A model generated the notes under the pieces. It worked only from the letters and a program-made list of their open reading frames with translations. It was not told the origin of the DNA and made no database searches. A DNA stretch of 64,000 nucleotides, from NCBI GenBank assembly GCA_020086605.1, contig JACBWW010000023.1, forward strand, positions 3,626,890-3,690,889, read 5' to 3'. Shown here piece by piece: positions 10,001-25,000 of this stretch; the stretch's first letter is position 1, and each line of letters begins with the position of its first letter. The DNA comes from Lanius collurio. Its lineage: Eukaryota > Chordata > Aves > Passeriformes > Laniidae. The translations under genes and the position numbers were made by a program.

Positions 10001-13000
10001 CCAGTGTGCTCTGACATATGTTCTAGTGGCTTAAAATAGACAGGGTTGTTCTGCCCTGCAGGTGACCACCAACCAATCCCAATGTCTGGCAATCAGCCAC
10101 TGCCTCATGGTGTGAACGTGCTGGAGGCACTGCTGGGATCCCATCCTGAAGCCAGGAGGGCAAAGCATGAACTGCTGCAGAGCAGCTGTGGGGAGAGAGA
10201 GTAGCCCATATAAACTGTTTGCCTGAGGACACGGAGTAAAGAAAAGCCTTCAAAAGACTCCTCTGAAATGATCTTCAGGAAGTGTTCAGATTTGAGTGTG
10301 CTTATGGGGTGCCTTAGATCCTTCTGTTCTCCATTGTACACATGGGACCTGGGGAAAGGCAGGCCCTGAGCTTCCCAATACAGCTGGGAAACCCTCTGTG
10401 GGCAACATTCACCAGCCCACGTACTTTGCCATATGTGCAGGGCGAACAAGCAGCGCTACAGCACTCCTGGTTTGTTTCCACAGCTAAGCAGGGAGAGGTG
10501 CTTGTGACATGCATGTACCTCTCAGTGATACCTCCTTCCACAAGCCCAGCTGCCAACTTACTTGCCCACAATGATGTGCAGCTGGTGCTGCACCTCAGCA
10601 TGGACACTGGCTGCGATGGTGGATGCCAGCTGCTCCGTGGTGCTCTGGAAGGTGCTGATGAGCTGCCGAAGCTGGTTCAGCAGCGGGTCCCGCACCTCCT
10701 GCTCTCGTACCTTCTTGTTCTTCAAGTGAGCCTCCAGCTGCTGGATATCTGCAACAAGCACAGAGGGAGATGTTTGTGCCATCTGTGCCTGTGGAGATGA
10801 TCTGGGCAGAAATCTGGCTGCCGGGATCTACATATTCTCCAGCAGAAGCAATTGCTGAGCCTGTGTATGAACACGGGACAGAGTAGAAGCACAAGCTTTG
10901 TTTGGGCTGCGTTATATTAAACTAGAAACCCAGCTTCCAGTCTCCCCATCACACAGGATCACACAGCAAGCAACAAACCCACCAGTTCTCCTATGACAGA
11001 CTTCTACAGGCACTCCTTGTTTAGGGGAGATAAAGGGAGGAGTGAGGGTGTTTTATTTCATACCTAGTGTGAACTGCGATCTGCACTAGTTCAATGCTAA
11101 TGAAGAAAGAGGGAGAACATTTCTGACAAAAAAGAAACAATGTCTGCAGAGACTTAAAATATCTTATGAAGTGGCCTGATCAAAAGGGAGAAGGATGTAA
11201 GATCTTGTATTTGTGGGAGACTTGTGAGGAAGAGGAAGGGTGCAAAATAAACAGCAGCTGGAGACACCCTGCAGATCAATGGCCAACAGAAGTCACTGTG
11301 CTACCACTGGCCACTTCAGGCCCTCTCAGAAACCAGTTCAGTAGAGTAATATCTGTCCAGCCCCTCCCCCCAAAGGCCAAGGATCTGCATCCCAAGCCTG
11401 AGAATAGGAATGATCTTCCCAAGTGCATCAGTGTACATTTTTCCTCACTTAAGAGTATACTCTGTTTCAGCCTGAATATGTCCACACTGTTCAGCCACTA
11501 TTTAATCTCTAGTCATCCTGGCACCCTTCTCTAAACCTTCTCCAATCCATTACACCTCTGAGAAGAAAGCCTAGCTGCAGGACTGCTAACCATCCATTCA
11601 TCATATTCCTGACACCAGGATGGGATAATCCTGCAGCTGGGCTTTCCTGCTCAGTAGATAAAGTCACAGATTCCCAGAACACAGCTGAGTATTTTGCTAT
11701 GGGCTACAGAGACCAGAGGTGAATCTCTGCTCTTAAAGCACCACCCACTAAAAACCACCCCACTTCTGCTTCCCAAGTATGAAACAGAACACACGGATGG
11801 GCTAAGAGGTTAAACACTCAGCAGTGAAACTCTGAAAGGCAAAAACATAAGGCCAAAGTGCTGTCAGCCACTAATGCAAATAGTGCAGAGAGAAGCTAAA
11901 GAAGAAAACCTACTCACATTCCTGTGTGCCCTGCTTGAAGGTGTCATTGATTTGCTGGAACATGGACTGGCAGCTCTTCTCGAAGGCTGGCAGCACGATG
12001 CTCTGGAAGGCCTCCCTGTAGGCTGACTGGATGGGTCCCTGCAGAGTGTCAGCTGTGGCCCTCACAACACTGTCTGTAAGGTTCTTACAAGCACACACAG
12101 AAAATTCCAGAAAATTAACAACAGCCTGCTCCAGGACTAAGGATGTAGGCAAACACCAGGTCCCTGCAACACACCCACACCAGGTAAGGACAGCCCAGTG
12201 TCTGCAAGAGTGCTCCCTTGGCTCTTCCCACTGGCCAGGCTGCACCCTGACTCCAAGCAGGCAGAACCTCTGCTTGCTCAGGGGCTGCCCAAAACCAGCA
12301 CCACTTCTCTGTACTTCTGCTGTAGAGCAAAGGAAGGTGGCACAGTCATGCACAGCTCCCTTCCCCTTCTCCTCCTTCCTTCCCAAAAAAATGTAATTCC
12401 CTGCCAAGGTAAGTAAGCAGCTTGTGCTCCCTAAATAATGTAGATATGGAGAATAGACTGGACCCAGTCAAATGTTCACCACTTGACTGATTGAGTAGGC
12501 CCTAGAAGTCACTTCTGTGGTGAGAATCTCTAGTAGAAAATGAACAACTTGGTGAATGAAAACAGTGCTAATGAGGCAAAGTGGCAGGGGAGCATACAAA
12601 GAGCTTGTCCTAATGAGACCATGAAAGAGCTTTGACTACCAGCAGCTAAACTGGCATTACCTAGAGACAGAGATGAGGGGAAAAGGTGTAAGAAGTTGCT
12701 ACCCAGGCAGGTGACAACTTAGTGTCCCCAGGAAAAGCTACTCTAGTTCTCCTTACCTTAGATTTCACTAGCTTGGTGATATTCTCTTTCAGTGTCCCCT
12801 CAACAGCAGTGAGCTTGGCAGCAATAGTATTACTGAGCTGGCTGACGGTGGGGTCCATGCTCTTGGAAATGCCTAGGCATAACAAAACCAGGACAAAATT
12901 GCAGCTTTAAGCCTAAAGTCACACTTCAAAGCCCAAAAAAAGAAAATGGAATCAAATTATTTTTGGATATGACACAGCAAGGGACAATGATCACAAAATC

Positions 13001-16000
13001 TGCTTGGGGAGCTAAGGTTGGACATGTGGAGAAAGTTTTTGCTAGGAAGGTGGTACAGCTCTGGAAGTCACCAGAAGTCATGGAACTTCCAGCCTTGAAG
13101 GTTTTTATGAGTTGTTGTGACAAAGTCACAGCTGACCTGATCCAGAATAGCAGGTAGCCCTGCCTTAAAGCAGCTACTGGCTGTGAGCTTTCCCACCAGC
13201 AGTTTTTGGAACATTTCCTTACACAATGCATGGTGCCAGTGCATTGACAAAGGGCTAAGACAAGTTCAAGCTTGCTTCAGCCAAGTCTCAGCATTTCCAA
13301 ACTCATCAGCCTCTTTCACTTTCCTCCACTGAACAGACTCCAAAGGCTTTAGAGATTATAATGGAAGGTCAGACCACACTCTCTGGAAAGGCATTCCCTT
13401 TGGGAGTGCCATCCTGCTTCTAAACCACAGCCCCTCTTCTCAGATTATAGTAGGGCCCACAGCAGTCTGTTGTGCAGAGCCTGGTGTTCCCACTTCATAG
13501 TGCCAGCACTTTCACAGGGTGCTTTCCATCCCTGTGGAGCTACCTGCAGGGATCCACCTCCCCTACTTATGCATCCACACTCACACTGGGGCACTGTCTT
13601 CTTCATCTCCTCCCGAATGGTCCTCTCCAGACGGTTACACACAGCTGTGGACAGGGACTGGGAGAGCTGCTGGGACAGGTGCTCCTGGAGCTGCCCGTTG
13701 CGCTGCTGCCCTTCCGTCAGCACCCGGTCCAGTCTTCTCTCTAATGAGAACTTGTGTTAAGGAGCACCAACAACAGATTTCCTGTCTACCCACAACACTC
13801 CACAACACGAAGATGGACAGTAGCCTCACCTCCAGAGGCTCGGTGACAGCAAATGTGCAGCTCTGGTGAAAGAGGGATCTCATAACATTACTGCTGTGTT
13901 CCTGAAACAGGGTGCTCTTAAACAATTGATCAGGGTGAGAGAAGAGCTTTGGAAGGCAGGATAGGAAAGTCAAACAGCTAAAAGAAGCTGGACAGTACTG
14001 TTTCCTACATATTGTGGTTAATCTGGCTGCCCCATAGGCAGCTCAGCCTCAGGCCAGCCACTCACACTCACTCACTCCTCTGCAGACAATGGGGAACAGA
14101 ACAGGCAGGGTAAAAGTGAGAAAGATCACAGGTTGAGATAAAGACAGTTTAAGGGGTAAAGCAAAAGCTGCACATGCCAACCAAACAAAGTAAGGAATTA
14201 ATTTACTACTTCCTATCAGTGAGCAGGTGTTCAGCCATTTCCAGGAAAGCAGGGTTCCCTCATGCCTAATGGCAGCTGGGGAAGACAAACACCATCACTC
14301 TAAGTGTCCTCTCTTCCTCCTCCTTTCTCACAGCCTTTACAGTTGAGCACAATGTCATACAGTGTGGGGCATCCCTGTGGTCATTGGGAGTCAGCTGTCC
14401 TGGCTCTGTCTCCTCCCAACTTTTGCCCACCCCCAGCCTCTGCCTGGTGGAGCATGGTGAGAAACAGAGAAGGCCTTGACAGGGCTTAAGAAACAGCAAA
14501 AACATCAGTGTGTTACCAGCATTGTTTTGGTCACAAATCCAAAACATAACACACATGAGCAGCTGTGAAGAAAATTAACTCCATTCGAGCCAAAAGCAGA
14601 ACACCAGAAACCACCAAGTCCATTACCCATAAACAGTAAGTTGGTAAAAATGTTTCTCTAGGATGGAATTAGTGGACATAAGTGATACAGTGCAGGGAGC
14701 AAACCCAGGCTTCAGGCTACTCACACCTCATGAAACAAGCAAGCTCTCTGAAGGAGCCAACATACAAACACATCTTAAAAAAACAAACACCAAACTCCAG
14801 CAAAGCAAACAAAGAAATGACAAATCAGCTGCCCACAAAATCAGTCCATGCATAAAGCTGTGCAGAAAGGAAAAATTATTCTAGTATTACAAAGTAGCTC
14901 TGGACACCGAAATTCAGTAGAAAGGTATCTAAACTATCTGTGAGTATCAGACTGATGGCCAAAAAAAGGAAAATCCAAGTCTAATCAATAGAGAAAACTG
15001 TTGTCCTGGAAGTTGAGTGGTTTCAGACACGAGATAGGCTGGAGCTGCTCAGTTTGGGGAACATAACCAAATTCAGTGCAGCAAAGGTACACGGGAACCA
15101 ATGACTCAGAATACAATACCAACAACTGGATACCAGGTTTGAAAGCACCAAAAGAAAATACTTCTCAGACAATACATAAGGGACCTGTGGACAAGCAAGA
15201 TAATTCTGTATCCAGCTATGCAGTATGGCAGCCAGATGCTATTTCTGGTGCGAGTACTGACTTGCCTTAAGGAGGAAAGGATCATCCCATAATTACTCTT
15301 GTGCAACTGGCCACTGCCTGAGGTGGGATAATGTACAAAGTGCACCTCTGGTCTACACCAGCACTGCAGCACTTACGGCTTAATGGGTAAAGATTTAGTG
15401 GCATGGAGAAAGTGTCAGTTCTTCTCTGTTCTGAGTTTCTTACCCTTAGAAAAGGCCTGAGAGGAACTGAAATAGTTATAGGCAGCCATACTGCACCTAC
15501 AGCCCCACGCTCCCAAGATCCTTGACTCTTCTGAGCCCTCCTCAAGCCTCTAGTCTTCCTTGCAACCTTCCACTCAACATCTGCATACAAGGATACGCTC
15601 CTGCTCCTGCTGGGAGTCAATCACCCTCTCCATATGGCCCATGAGGGAGCTCTGGATGGCATCGAGGTGATCCGTGAGTCTCTGCAGCAGCTCCATCTGG
15701 TTCTGCCGCAGCTCGGAGAGCTCCCGCTGTTGGCTCCTCAGGATGCACATCAGCTCCTCCTGGAACTCTGGTGTAACCTACATGTGGAGAGGACAAGCAT
15801 TAATTTCTAACAGGACTGGAGGACAGCTGAGCTTTCTGCTCAGCATTGAGTCAACCCCTGTGCCTGGAAGGGAAGCGTAACACACAGCGCAGAAAACAGC
15901 ACCAGCTTAAGGCCTGTTCCCAAGAACTTTTGTGCCAAGGAATAAACTGATAAAGCAAGGCTCCTGCATGGAATGAATAAATGCTTGCTTAGATTATCAA

Positions 16001-19000
16001 CTGTTTAGATTCAAGACCCCCTTCAAAGTAGATTTTATTCGCTTTTGGCCAGGTACTGAGAGTAATGTGTGAATGTAAACAACAACCTCAAACACTCAGC
16101 AAAGAGCTGTGCAATCAGTACAGTAAAGAGGTTTCTTAGAGCACTTTTTCAGCTCTTTTGTTTATATATGAATAACCAATCAACTGGAGAAGTGTAAATC
16201 TATAGTGTGTGGTCTTGTCACCTCCTCAAAATAGTTAAAGGGGTGTGAGGACCCACCTTTAAGGGGAAGGAACAAGGAGACACACATCAAGGCCAGTCCC
16301 CCTGCAACCCTTTCCTTGCTGGGAACAGCTTATCTTGCTACAGGCACAGGCAAATATGAGAAGGAAATCATCAGTCTGGAGACCACAGAGCAGCTCCTTC
16401 TCTGCTGCACGTAAGCACAGAGCAATGTCAAGCCCAAATGCAGCCCCATCTCAACCGGCTTGGGCATGATCCATGATACTTCAAGGAACTGGGATGAACT
16501 TTCTCTTAGGTCTTTCCTAGGAAGATATGAAGCATCATGAAGAGCAGCTCTGACTCACCTGATTGTTAGATGATCTTGGTGACTGGTTCACATCCCTGGA
16601 AAAAAACAGAGAAAAAGTAGTAACCCAGTTATGTCAATTAACTCCTCTTATTATCCAAGTCTTCTGCCAAAAGAGATCACACATTTTATGGTTGCTTTAG
16701 ATTTTACACTCCAGCTCATACTTCTGTTTTGCCTCATATAACATGGAGAACAATAGGAAGGTGATGAAATCTCAGTCCTTAAAGCACTATGACTCCATCA
16801 TCTGCACTATTCACAGACTCTGAAGTTCCTTACAGACTGGTTCCTTTGCAGAGAGGAGACCTGAACCAAGTGGTAATGAGGACTGTTACAAAGTGCACTG
16901 CACACCGATTTTTCAGTTTTGTCCAAATTCAAAGCCAGGGAAGACTCTGCCAAACAGCTTTTGAAGGTCTCCCCATATTTTACCAAAGAAAAAAACAAGT
17001 ATTCATCTGTTAAAATTTAGAATGAATGAGCACAAATTATGTGGTGTGATTCCAGCTCTCAGGGTGAAGAAACTAGTGATGCACTCCACCTCACACAGAA
17101 GAATAAAGAAAAACACTGAACATGTGGCTCCCAGGAGACTCTTTGTGACTGAACTGATTCCCTAATATTGCATGTCCCCATCAAAGTCACAGATCTATGA
17201 ACAAAAGCAAACATTTTTAATTTTCAGACAGTACCCACTCATTAACTTTAAAAGGACTGGGGCAGAAAAAGTGAAAGTCATTTTGGAAGCCAAGAGCTTC
17301 AGGGGGCCACTGTGCAGGACCACAGCTAGAATTAAATGCCAGAGCCCATCTTTGCTATGATCTGCACAGCTAGAGATTCAAATCATGGAGCTATGGGAAC
17401 ACAAGGAGGGAGCCCCGTGCAGAAGCTGTGCTGCTCTCCTCACACTGATGCAGACAGATTGGTCTAATGTGCCATGGGAAGACCCTTCCAGTCACCAATT
17501 TTCATTCACAGGATATTGACATAGGCACATTTAGAAACACACAAAAGCAGCAAGCAGGTAACAAATGATAGATATTGCTGCACAAGGGCACTGTGCCACT
17601 GTTCAGAAGCCAATTAGAAACGGAGACCATTGTGATACTCACAGCTTCACAGTTCCAATGAAGCCTTCATTGAAACCAGTGAAAGGACCTAGTGTCCCCT
17701 CACAATGTGCAATTTACCTCCCACACATTCTTCTCAAGCCCAGGCTAATATTTTGGATTTTGAGTCCCAGCTGGAGATAGTGCAGAACTATTCCCACGCC
17801 CGAGTGGCAGTCAGTGTTTGAATAACCAACAATGCTTTCTGTGGGGTTCCTGCCCTTTGCAAACGGGCTGAGGGTTGGGAGCACTTGGCTGCTGCCTCAG
17901 ACCCCAGTGGCTACAGACCCCAGAGCCTCCTGTGTCCTGGCAAGCCCAGCGTACCCGTCATCCTTCTTGCCCTTCCGCTTTAGCTTTGGGGAAGCCCGGG
18001 GGGACGCCTTCACTTTCCAGTCCTTCACAGGCAGCCTCTGCGCGGATGCTTTGGCACCAAATCCACCTGACGTGGAAGCCAAGCTTGCAACTTCATCATC
18101 ATGGTCACTGTGAAGGAACAGCAGGGGAGAGGACATCACTCACAATACTGGACTGTGTCAGCCTTCATGGAGGTGAGGGATTCACACAGCTCTTCATCCA
18201 CACACAGCTAGAGTCAGCTACAGACACCCCCCACCTTAACCTTTCAGTCACCTCTGCAGAGCTCAGAACAGGCTGCTCTGCTTTGATCCAGGCCTGCTCA
18301 GGCTGAGCTCGAGTGCTGTGCAGCAAGGCTTAGAGGGTCCCTGCATTAGGGACAGCCAGGGCCCAGGCAGCAGGGCTGAACGATGCCTCTTTAGCTGCAA
18401 ACACTGGCATATGAGTCCCAGCATGACCTAGAAGGGAATCCAGGCACAGCACATCCTTACAGCTTTACACACAGCAAGCACTGGACACAGAAAGCATTGC
18501 AAGAACAGTCCAGAGGAGGATCAGGTGAGCCTGAGACACATGTAATCCTCAGTACCTTGAAGACTTTCACCTGCTGACCAGCTTTCAATACAGGCTGCAC
18601 ATTTCAGTCTGAATTTACATGTGGATTGTGCATAACCCTCAGCTGTCAAACAGGACTGAGCTTGTCAGGCACACAATGTTCCCACAGAACTTTAGGAGGA
18701 CTCATAAGGGAGGAAAGGTGTCACAAGCAAGAAACTTACTCGTGAGGTACCCTTGCTACCTTATATAAGGCACTTGGAAACTGGTCCCTTAATAGGTTTT
18801 TACTGGTAATTAAACCAAGCTTGGTCCCTGCTTTTAGAAGCAGCACAATTAAACCTTTCCCTACAGAGAGTAGACTTCCCTACTGGAGAGTGCCCAGAGG
18901 CCAATCTTGAGATGAGCTGAAGTCATCAGAACATTAGGGAAGCTGGGCTGCAAACACACATTAAGTCAGGAGACAAAGCAGAGACATTCATCCCACACTT

Positions 19001-22000
19001 GAAGGCTGGCTGGGGACAGAGGCACTAATGCAGCCTGAGCTGAGTCCATGCAGGGTGAGAGAGGGGGCAGAGCACTCTGGTACCTTTGCTCTGCACTGGC
19101 ATCCTGGCTGTCATGCTGCAGCAGGTGGTAGCTGTGTCGATGGTAGGAAGAGCTCTTGTGCTTTTCTTCAACCTCATCCCTTGGGCTAGAGAGGGGAAAA
19201 AAGAAAATACTGTCAGGAAAGTCTCTTTCAGCTTGGATACTCACTCTCTCCATGTCTCATGAGAGATCCTGATAGAAAGTCTACAACAAAAATCAACCCC
19301 ACACTGATCCCACAGATCCAGGAAGAGGCAGGTGTTGTGTAGAGGCACAAAATGCTTGATTTGTGCAGAAGGAAGAAGCAGCTCAGCTATGCTAGAAGCA
19401 CTAACCAAGAACTATCTCCCGACAGCCATTCATACAAGAGAGAGGCAAGCCACTACTCAAACCTGGCAGCACAGCATACTTCAAAGAATAGCATCATCGT
19501 GGGTTTGTTTTTCCTTGTTTAATACTGATCACTAGAGCAAAAATCATGGTTTCTTAGTTCCTTAAAGGGTCTGAGGAAGTGTGTGAATGTGATGGGCCAG
19601 CTCTAACAGACAGAATTGTAACAGTGGATCTACTCTGAGTATCATAATGATTTTGAAAGCAAACTGCACATGCTTCTAGGCTGCAGATTACGTCTGCCTG
19701 AATGCAGCTTGCAGGAAGAACTTTAAACAGAAGTGAGCACTTGTAAAATCTCTTACAGTCAGAGACAGCTGATTTGATATTCTGATATAATATGTTCTGA
19801 AGAATTCAAAGACAGAATGGGATTGAGGGGAGTTGCAAAGTCCTATAAAAGTACTTTCTCAAGTTCATATTATGAGTAAAAGAAAAAAATATTGCATAGA
19901 AACACAGTCTTAATGCCCTCCCAAGAGCCATCAGATGGGACTGTTTCCTGGAACAACATCCTCAGCTGTGGAGGCACAAGGTGAGGCCTTTCTTTGCAAT
20001 TATGATAAGGGAACAGTCCAGGATTACCTGAGGGACAACACAGGCCCTCTCAGCCTTCTAGTCCTGCTGAAAAGGAAGATGTTTGCAGGTTCTCATGGTG
20101 CATATTGCCCCATGTAGCAGACTCTGGAGACGTCAGATGCATCTCACTGTTTTCATCCCACTACAAGACAGGGACACTAATTCTGTGATGAAACCCAGCA
20201 CTGGTCCAGCATAACAGATTACTCCTTCTAAGCAGCCTAAGTGATGTTGCACCATTCTTCATTCCTGCTCCACTGCCATTTATTTTCTGACTGCTAAAGT
20301 ACTTTATTTATAACACTAGCTGCATAGAGCCAATCCTAGAAGACAGATGTACAATTAACCTATAACCAAACCTGTCAGTTATGTGTTCATTGATTCAACA
20401 AAACCCTGCAGGAATGCATCACCTGGGGCAGAACTTAGCTTGTACTGGTTTGATTTCCAGAGCACACACACAAAAAAAATGGTATCTCAAGTCTCCAGGT
20501 GAACATGAAGGCCAATAAAGTAGACTTTTCACCTTAACAGAGATCATTTATGCTGCAAAGGGTATCAGAGAACAAAAATGGTTAGAGGTGGCCTAGGAAG
20601 TTCAGGACACAGCATACAGACCAAGCACACAGGAAGGCTGACTCATCAGCTCCTTTAAAGGACAGAGGGATGGAGAACTGCTCAGGATTAATCACAACGT
20701 AAGAGCTTTTCACCAAGCTGCCCATCTGGCAAGTGCACACCAACTGCCCTGTGCCAGACAAACCCAGGTGATTACCTGTCTGCCATGCTGTTCCTGGTTT
20801 CCCGGGTGATGTCAGGAGCCGCTGGCCATGGCTGGCTCACAACACTGTCAGAAGATGCATTTTCCTGAGTTAAAGCAGTCTCCAGTAATGATGGAGCATT
20901 CAGTCTGTCCACCTCCACTGGAGGCATGTCCAAAGAGTGGTGGCTGTGCTCGGAGTTGTGGCGGTTCCTGGGAGACAGCAAATGCAGGGCAGAGGCTGCT
21001 GAGGCCATACTGTCTGCATGGTGACCGGGCTCCAGCACCTCCCCAGGGAGCCCGGACGGAGCCGCCGCAAAGCTGCGCTGCAGGATCTCGGAAGCAATCT
21101 CTGGGATATCCTGGGACATGGCAGTGGAAGCAGAGGAAATGACATCTGGGGAGCGCTCACGGGTGGGAGAAGCCTGGGGCACCACCAAGGGCTCCACTTC
21201 CTGCAGTTCCAGTGCTAGAGAGGAGTTTCCTGGTGCGACCTGAAAACAAAAATCAAACAAGAGCCTTTAGGGTAATGTGGAGACACCCCAAGAACCCCTG
21301 GTGCCTTACACCAAACTGCCTCTGGAAACAGGCTGCTGTATCCTTTCCTCATGTAATCCTTGGCTCCTACTCCTTCATCAGATGGAAAACAGTCCCAGGA
21401 CTTGTAGCAGACTCTCAGCTGGGCTAATAACACACTTAAAGCAATGCTAGTCTGAACCCACTTTCAAAAGAAAATGTAACAGTAGTTTTACCTCCCTGCT
21501 CTGCTCCAGACTCCCTCCTCTTTGAGGGAAAACACTAATTTTAACACTGAACACCTCCTAGACTGAAAACTAATTTCAATCTCAAGCTTTGGTCATCATC
21601 CATTTTACACAAATTTAGGGATAGGAAATCACTATTTCAGACTCATCAGACAAACAAGCAAGAATAAACCTTTCCAGGTAGCATTGTCTCCTAACACAAA
21701 GGCTGACCTTGTCCAGCCACTGGGATAGTGACAGCACGAGCTAGAGCTGTCTCTGTTTTTCAGAGACATGCTGTTCTATACATGGACGAGTTTCATCAAC
21801 ATGGCTGAGTAAATGGGGCTGCAGGTTTATGCCAGCAGCTGTGTTTTCCAAAGGGCACACACTGTCCCTGTTAACATCCAAATAAGTGTAATTACAGAGA
21901 ATCCTAGAAAGGTTTGGAAAGGACCTTAAAACTCACCTCATTCCAACCTCACTGCCATAGGCAGGGACATCTTCCACTAGATGAGGTTGCTCAAAGACCC

Positions 22001-25000
22001 ATTCAACCTGGTCTCAAACACTTTCAGGGATAGGACATACAAAACTTCCCTGGTGAGTCTGTGTCAGTGCCTCATCACCCTCTGAATAAAGAATTTCCTC
22101 CTAACATCTAACCTAAATCTCCCCTTTTCAAGTTTAAAATCATTCTCCAATGCCCTATCCCTTTCTGCCCATGTAAAAAGTCACTCTTCATTTCTTTTAA
22201 CCACTGAAAGGCCGCTGCACTCCTCAGAGCCTTTTTTTCTCCAAGCTGAACAATTTCAGCTTGTACGGGCTCATAGAATTTCCCTGGCCCATGAGGAGGA
22301 AGGGAGCAGCATTTGGAGCCTTACTGGAACAGGTGCCTTTGGTGTTAGCTTGTCAGGGAGGCCTGGGATAAGAACAGATTGACTCCTAGGACTGGTCTGG
22401 AGACTGCTGCTGCTGCTGCTCAGCGTGAGGCTGGTGTCCAGCTGCATCTTGGGGCTCACAGTCAAGTCTTCCGATGCTCTGCAGAAACAGACACCACCAA
22501 ATCAAGAAGCCCAAAGAAATGACTGATCTGTATCAAACACTCAAGGTGAGGAGATAGGGGACAAAGGTCAGTGGAGCAGCGCTTGCTCTTTCCATGGTCA
22601 GCTATTCCCTGCCAATGAGCACCTGCATCTTCTAGTCCCCACACAGCCCAGAGAGACACTAGGTGGAAACAACAAAGAAAAAAAGGGGCATTGCAATCTC
22701 TTAGAATTCAAGGGGTGAATTGAGAGAAAAGACCACTCTCCAGTGCACACTCTACAGAGTTCAGGGAGAAACAGGACACTATGAGACAGGTCACTCTCCT
22801 TTTCCCAACCCCAGAAATGAAGTCCTTGCCTGGGTTCTTGCTCAACCCACTGTCACACTGTAAGATTTTCCTACCAGTCCCAATTTTCTCGCTGTCCTTG
22901 GTGGCTGCAGTGTTCTCTTACCTGTAAACAACAATGTCCCTTTGGGGAAAGCATGAAGAGCAACAAAACTGAGCTGCAATAACAGAATCCCTATGAGGCA
23001 CACATGAAACACTTGCTGGCCCCTAGATGACAAAAGGCATGTTCCAAGCTGCATTAGGGATGCAAACAGCTGCCTATACAGGGACATTGGGACTCAGGCC
23101 AGTTTCTAACTCTGGTTAGAATCTCCTCTCCTACAAGACATGGTACAGCTCTGTGCTATCCCAAAGGCCTGTATCAGCTCACCTACAGATGTATTATTTA
23201 ACTCATGTTCTATTTACCTGGGCAGAGAGGCATCCGTGACAGAAGTGCTGCTCATGGCTGTGACTGCAGTCAGGGAACTGACACTGCTGCCTGGAGAGAC
23301 AGTGATCTGTAAGGAAACACACAGCAGTCAGGATGGGACAGAGGGCAACCACACAACTCACCATGAGAAAGAAAGACTCCTGGAGAGTCTTTGGCGAAAA
23401 GAGAATAGAAAACATCCCCACGGGTTGAATTGCACTGCTAAGGCGCTCAGGTGCTGTTGAAGGCAAGTCCTAAAACATCCTCATCATACATGGCTGTTTG
23501 TATCGAGGGAGTGCTGTCCCCAAAGAAAGTGACCTCACCAGTGCAGAGGCAGAGGGCTTATGGCAGAGAGTGGGGTACTCCAGCAGGGTCTCCCAAGTCT
23601 GAACAGTCCCATTTACCTATCTGATCATTTCAGATCTGCATTCCCACAGGACCCCATCAGGATGTGCAGAGGTGGCATATTTTCTTCCATTACAGTTACA
23701 TCATAACCCCAAACAAAGTGTGTAAACCAGTAAGGGCAGTCTCCCAGCTTAGATACAGTTACTTAGCAAAGCCGTATTTCTACAAAGCACAGTTACATCA
23801 GCAGTTTTGCAGCTAAACGCAGCACTGACAACACAAGCTTAGGCCAGCTTAGCATTTCAGATGTGCCAACAAGTCTCTGCTCAGTCTGGTTACATGTAGA
23901 GCTTCCTGTGTGCTCTGCATTCAGCTAGCAGAGCCTATCAGAATCACTACAGCCTAGAAAGCATGCCCAGAAGTACCAAAATCCACTCCCATCCATTACA
24001 TCACCATAACAGTGCTGATCTCTGATTACCTGTTGAAGAGAAGTACTTGGTGTCATGAATGCATCTGGAGTCATCAGCTTGGGTTTGGCATCATTGGAGA
24101 GAGAAAGGAAGTCTGCTGGCACAGGCAGGTCAGCAATACGGCGCAGGTCTGGTTGGGAGCCATGCACAGATTCCTTTTCAGATCCCAGCCCTTCCGTGCT
24201 CAGATCAGCCATGTGATCTGGAAAGGCTTCAAGGGAGAGATACAAATCAGTTTGAAACTTCCCTCCAAAACTAAAGCTCTAATTCCACAAAGTATGAACT
24301 TATGCCATTGCATGCCATGCTTGAATCCAAAAAGAACAAGCAAAAACCATGCAACATCCCAGTCAAAGCTTAGGGTAAAGCAAATCCTTTGTTATGCTTC
24401 CTCTTTGTATGCCAGAGTGGATTTTATCAGGCTTTGATAATAAAATGTCCAAGTTTCCTTTCCTCCCTAAAAGCAAGGTCAGTTTAACTGCCACATTCCA
24501 GAATGGTGAATAGGCTGAAAGAGCACATCACAGACAGCCCAGTCCCCTCTACTCCCACAGCTCTGCTGTCACTCTGATCTCTTCCACCTGACAAGAAATA
24601 AACCTCAAGTTTCTTGCACAAGTGCCAAATCACCCAGGAAGGTGAACTCAAGCATGCACAAAGCACTAGCACTCCTGGTCTAGCACATCCCAAACTCCAT
24701 ACTCACTGCTAGGGTCTAACCAGCTTCCTGCTTCACTGCTACTCTGTTTTCAGAACCCTTATGCAATGGCACCACTGCAGTACAAAGAGATACCCACAAC
24801 CACCCTCCTGCTCTCCCCACCAACCACCTTTAAAGGCTCAGCAACACTAAAGACCAATTTAACACACATGCTCACCAAATTCTTCATGAGAGCCATGGGG
24901 AGGCATGGAAGCACTTGTGTCAGGGCTATGAAGAGGTTGGAATCTAATCTGCACATCCTGTAGGGCCCTGGAAAGAAACAAGCATCTCTGATCAGCTTAA

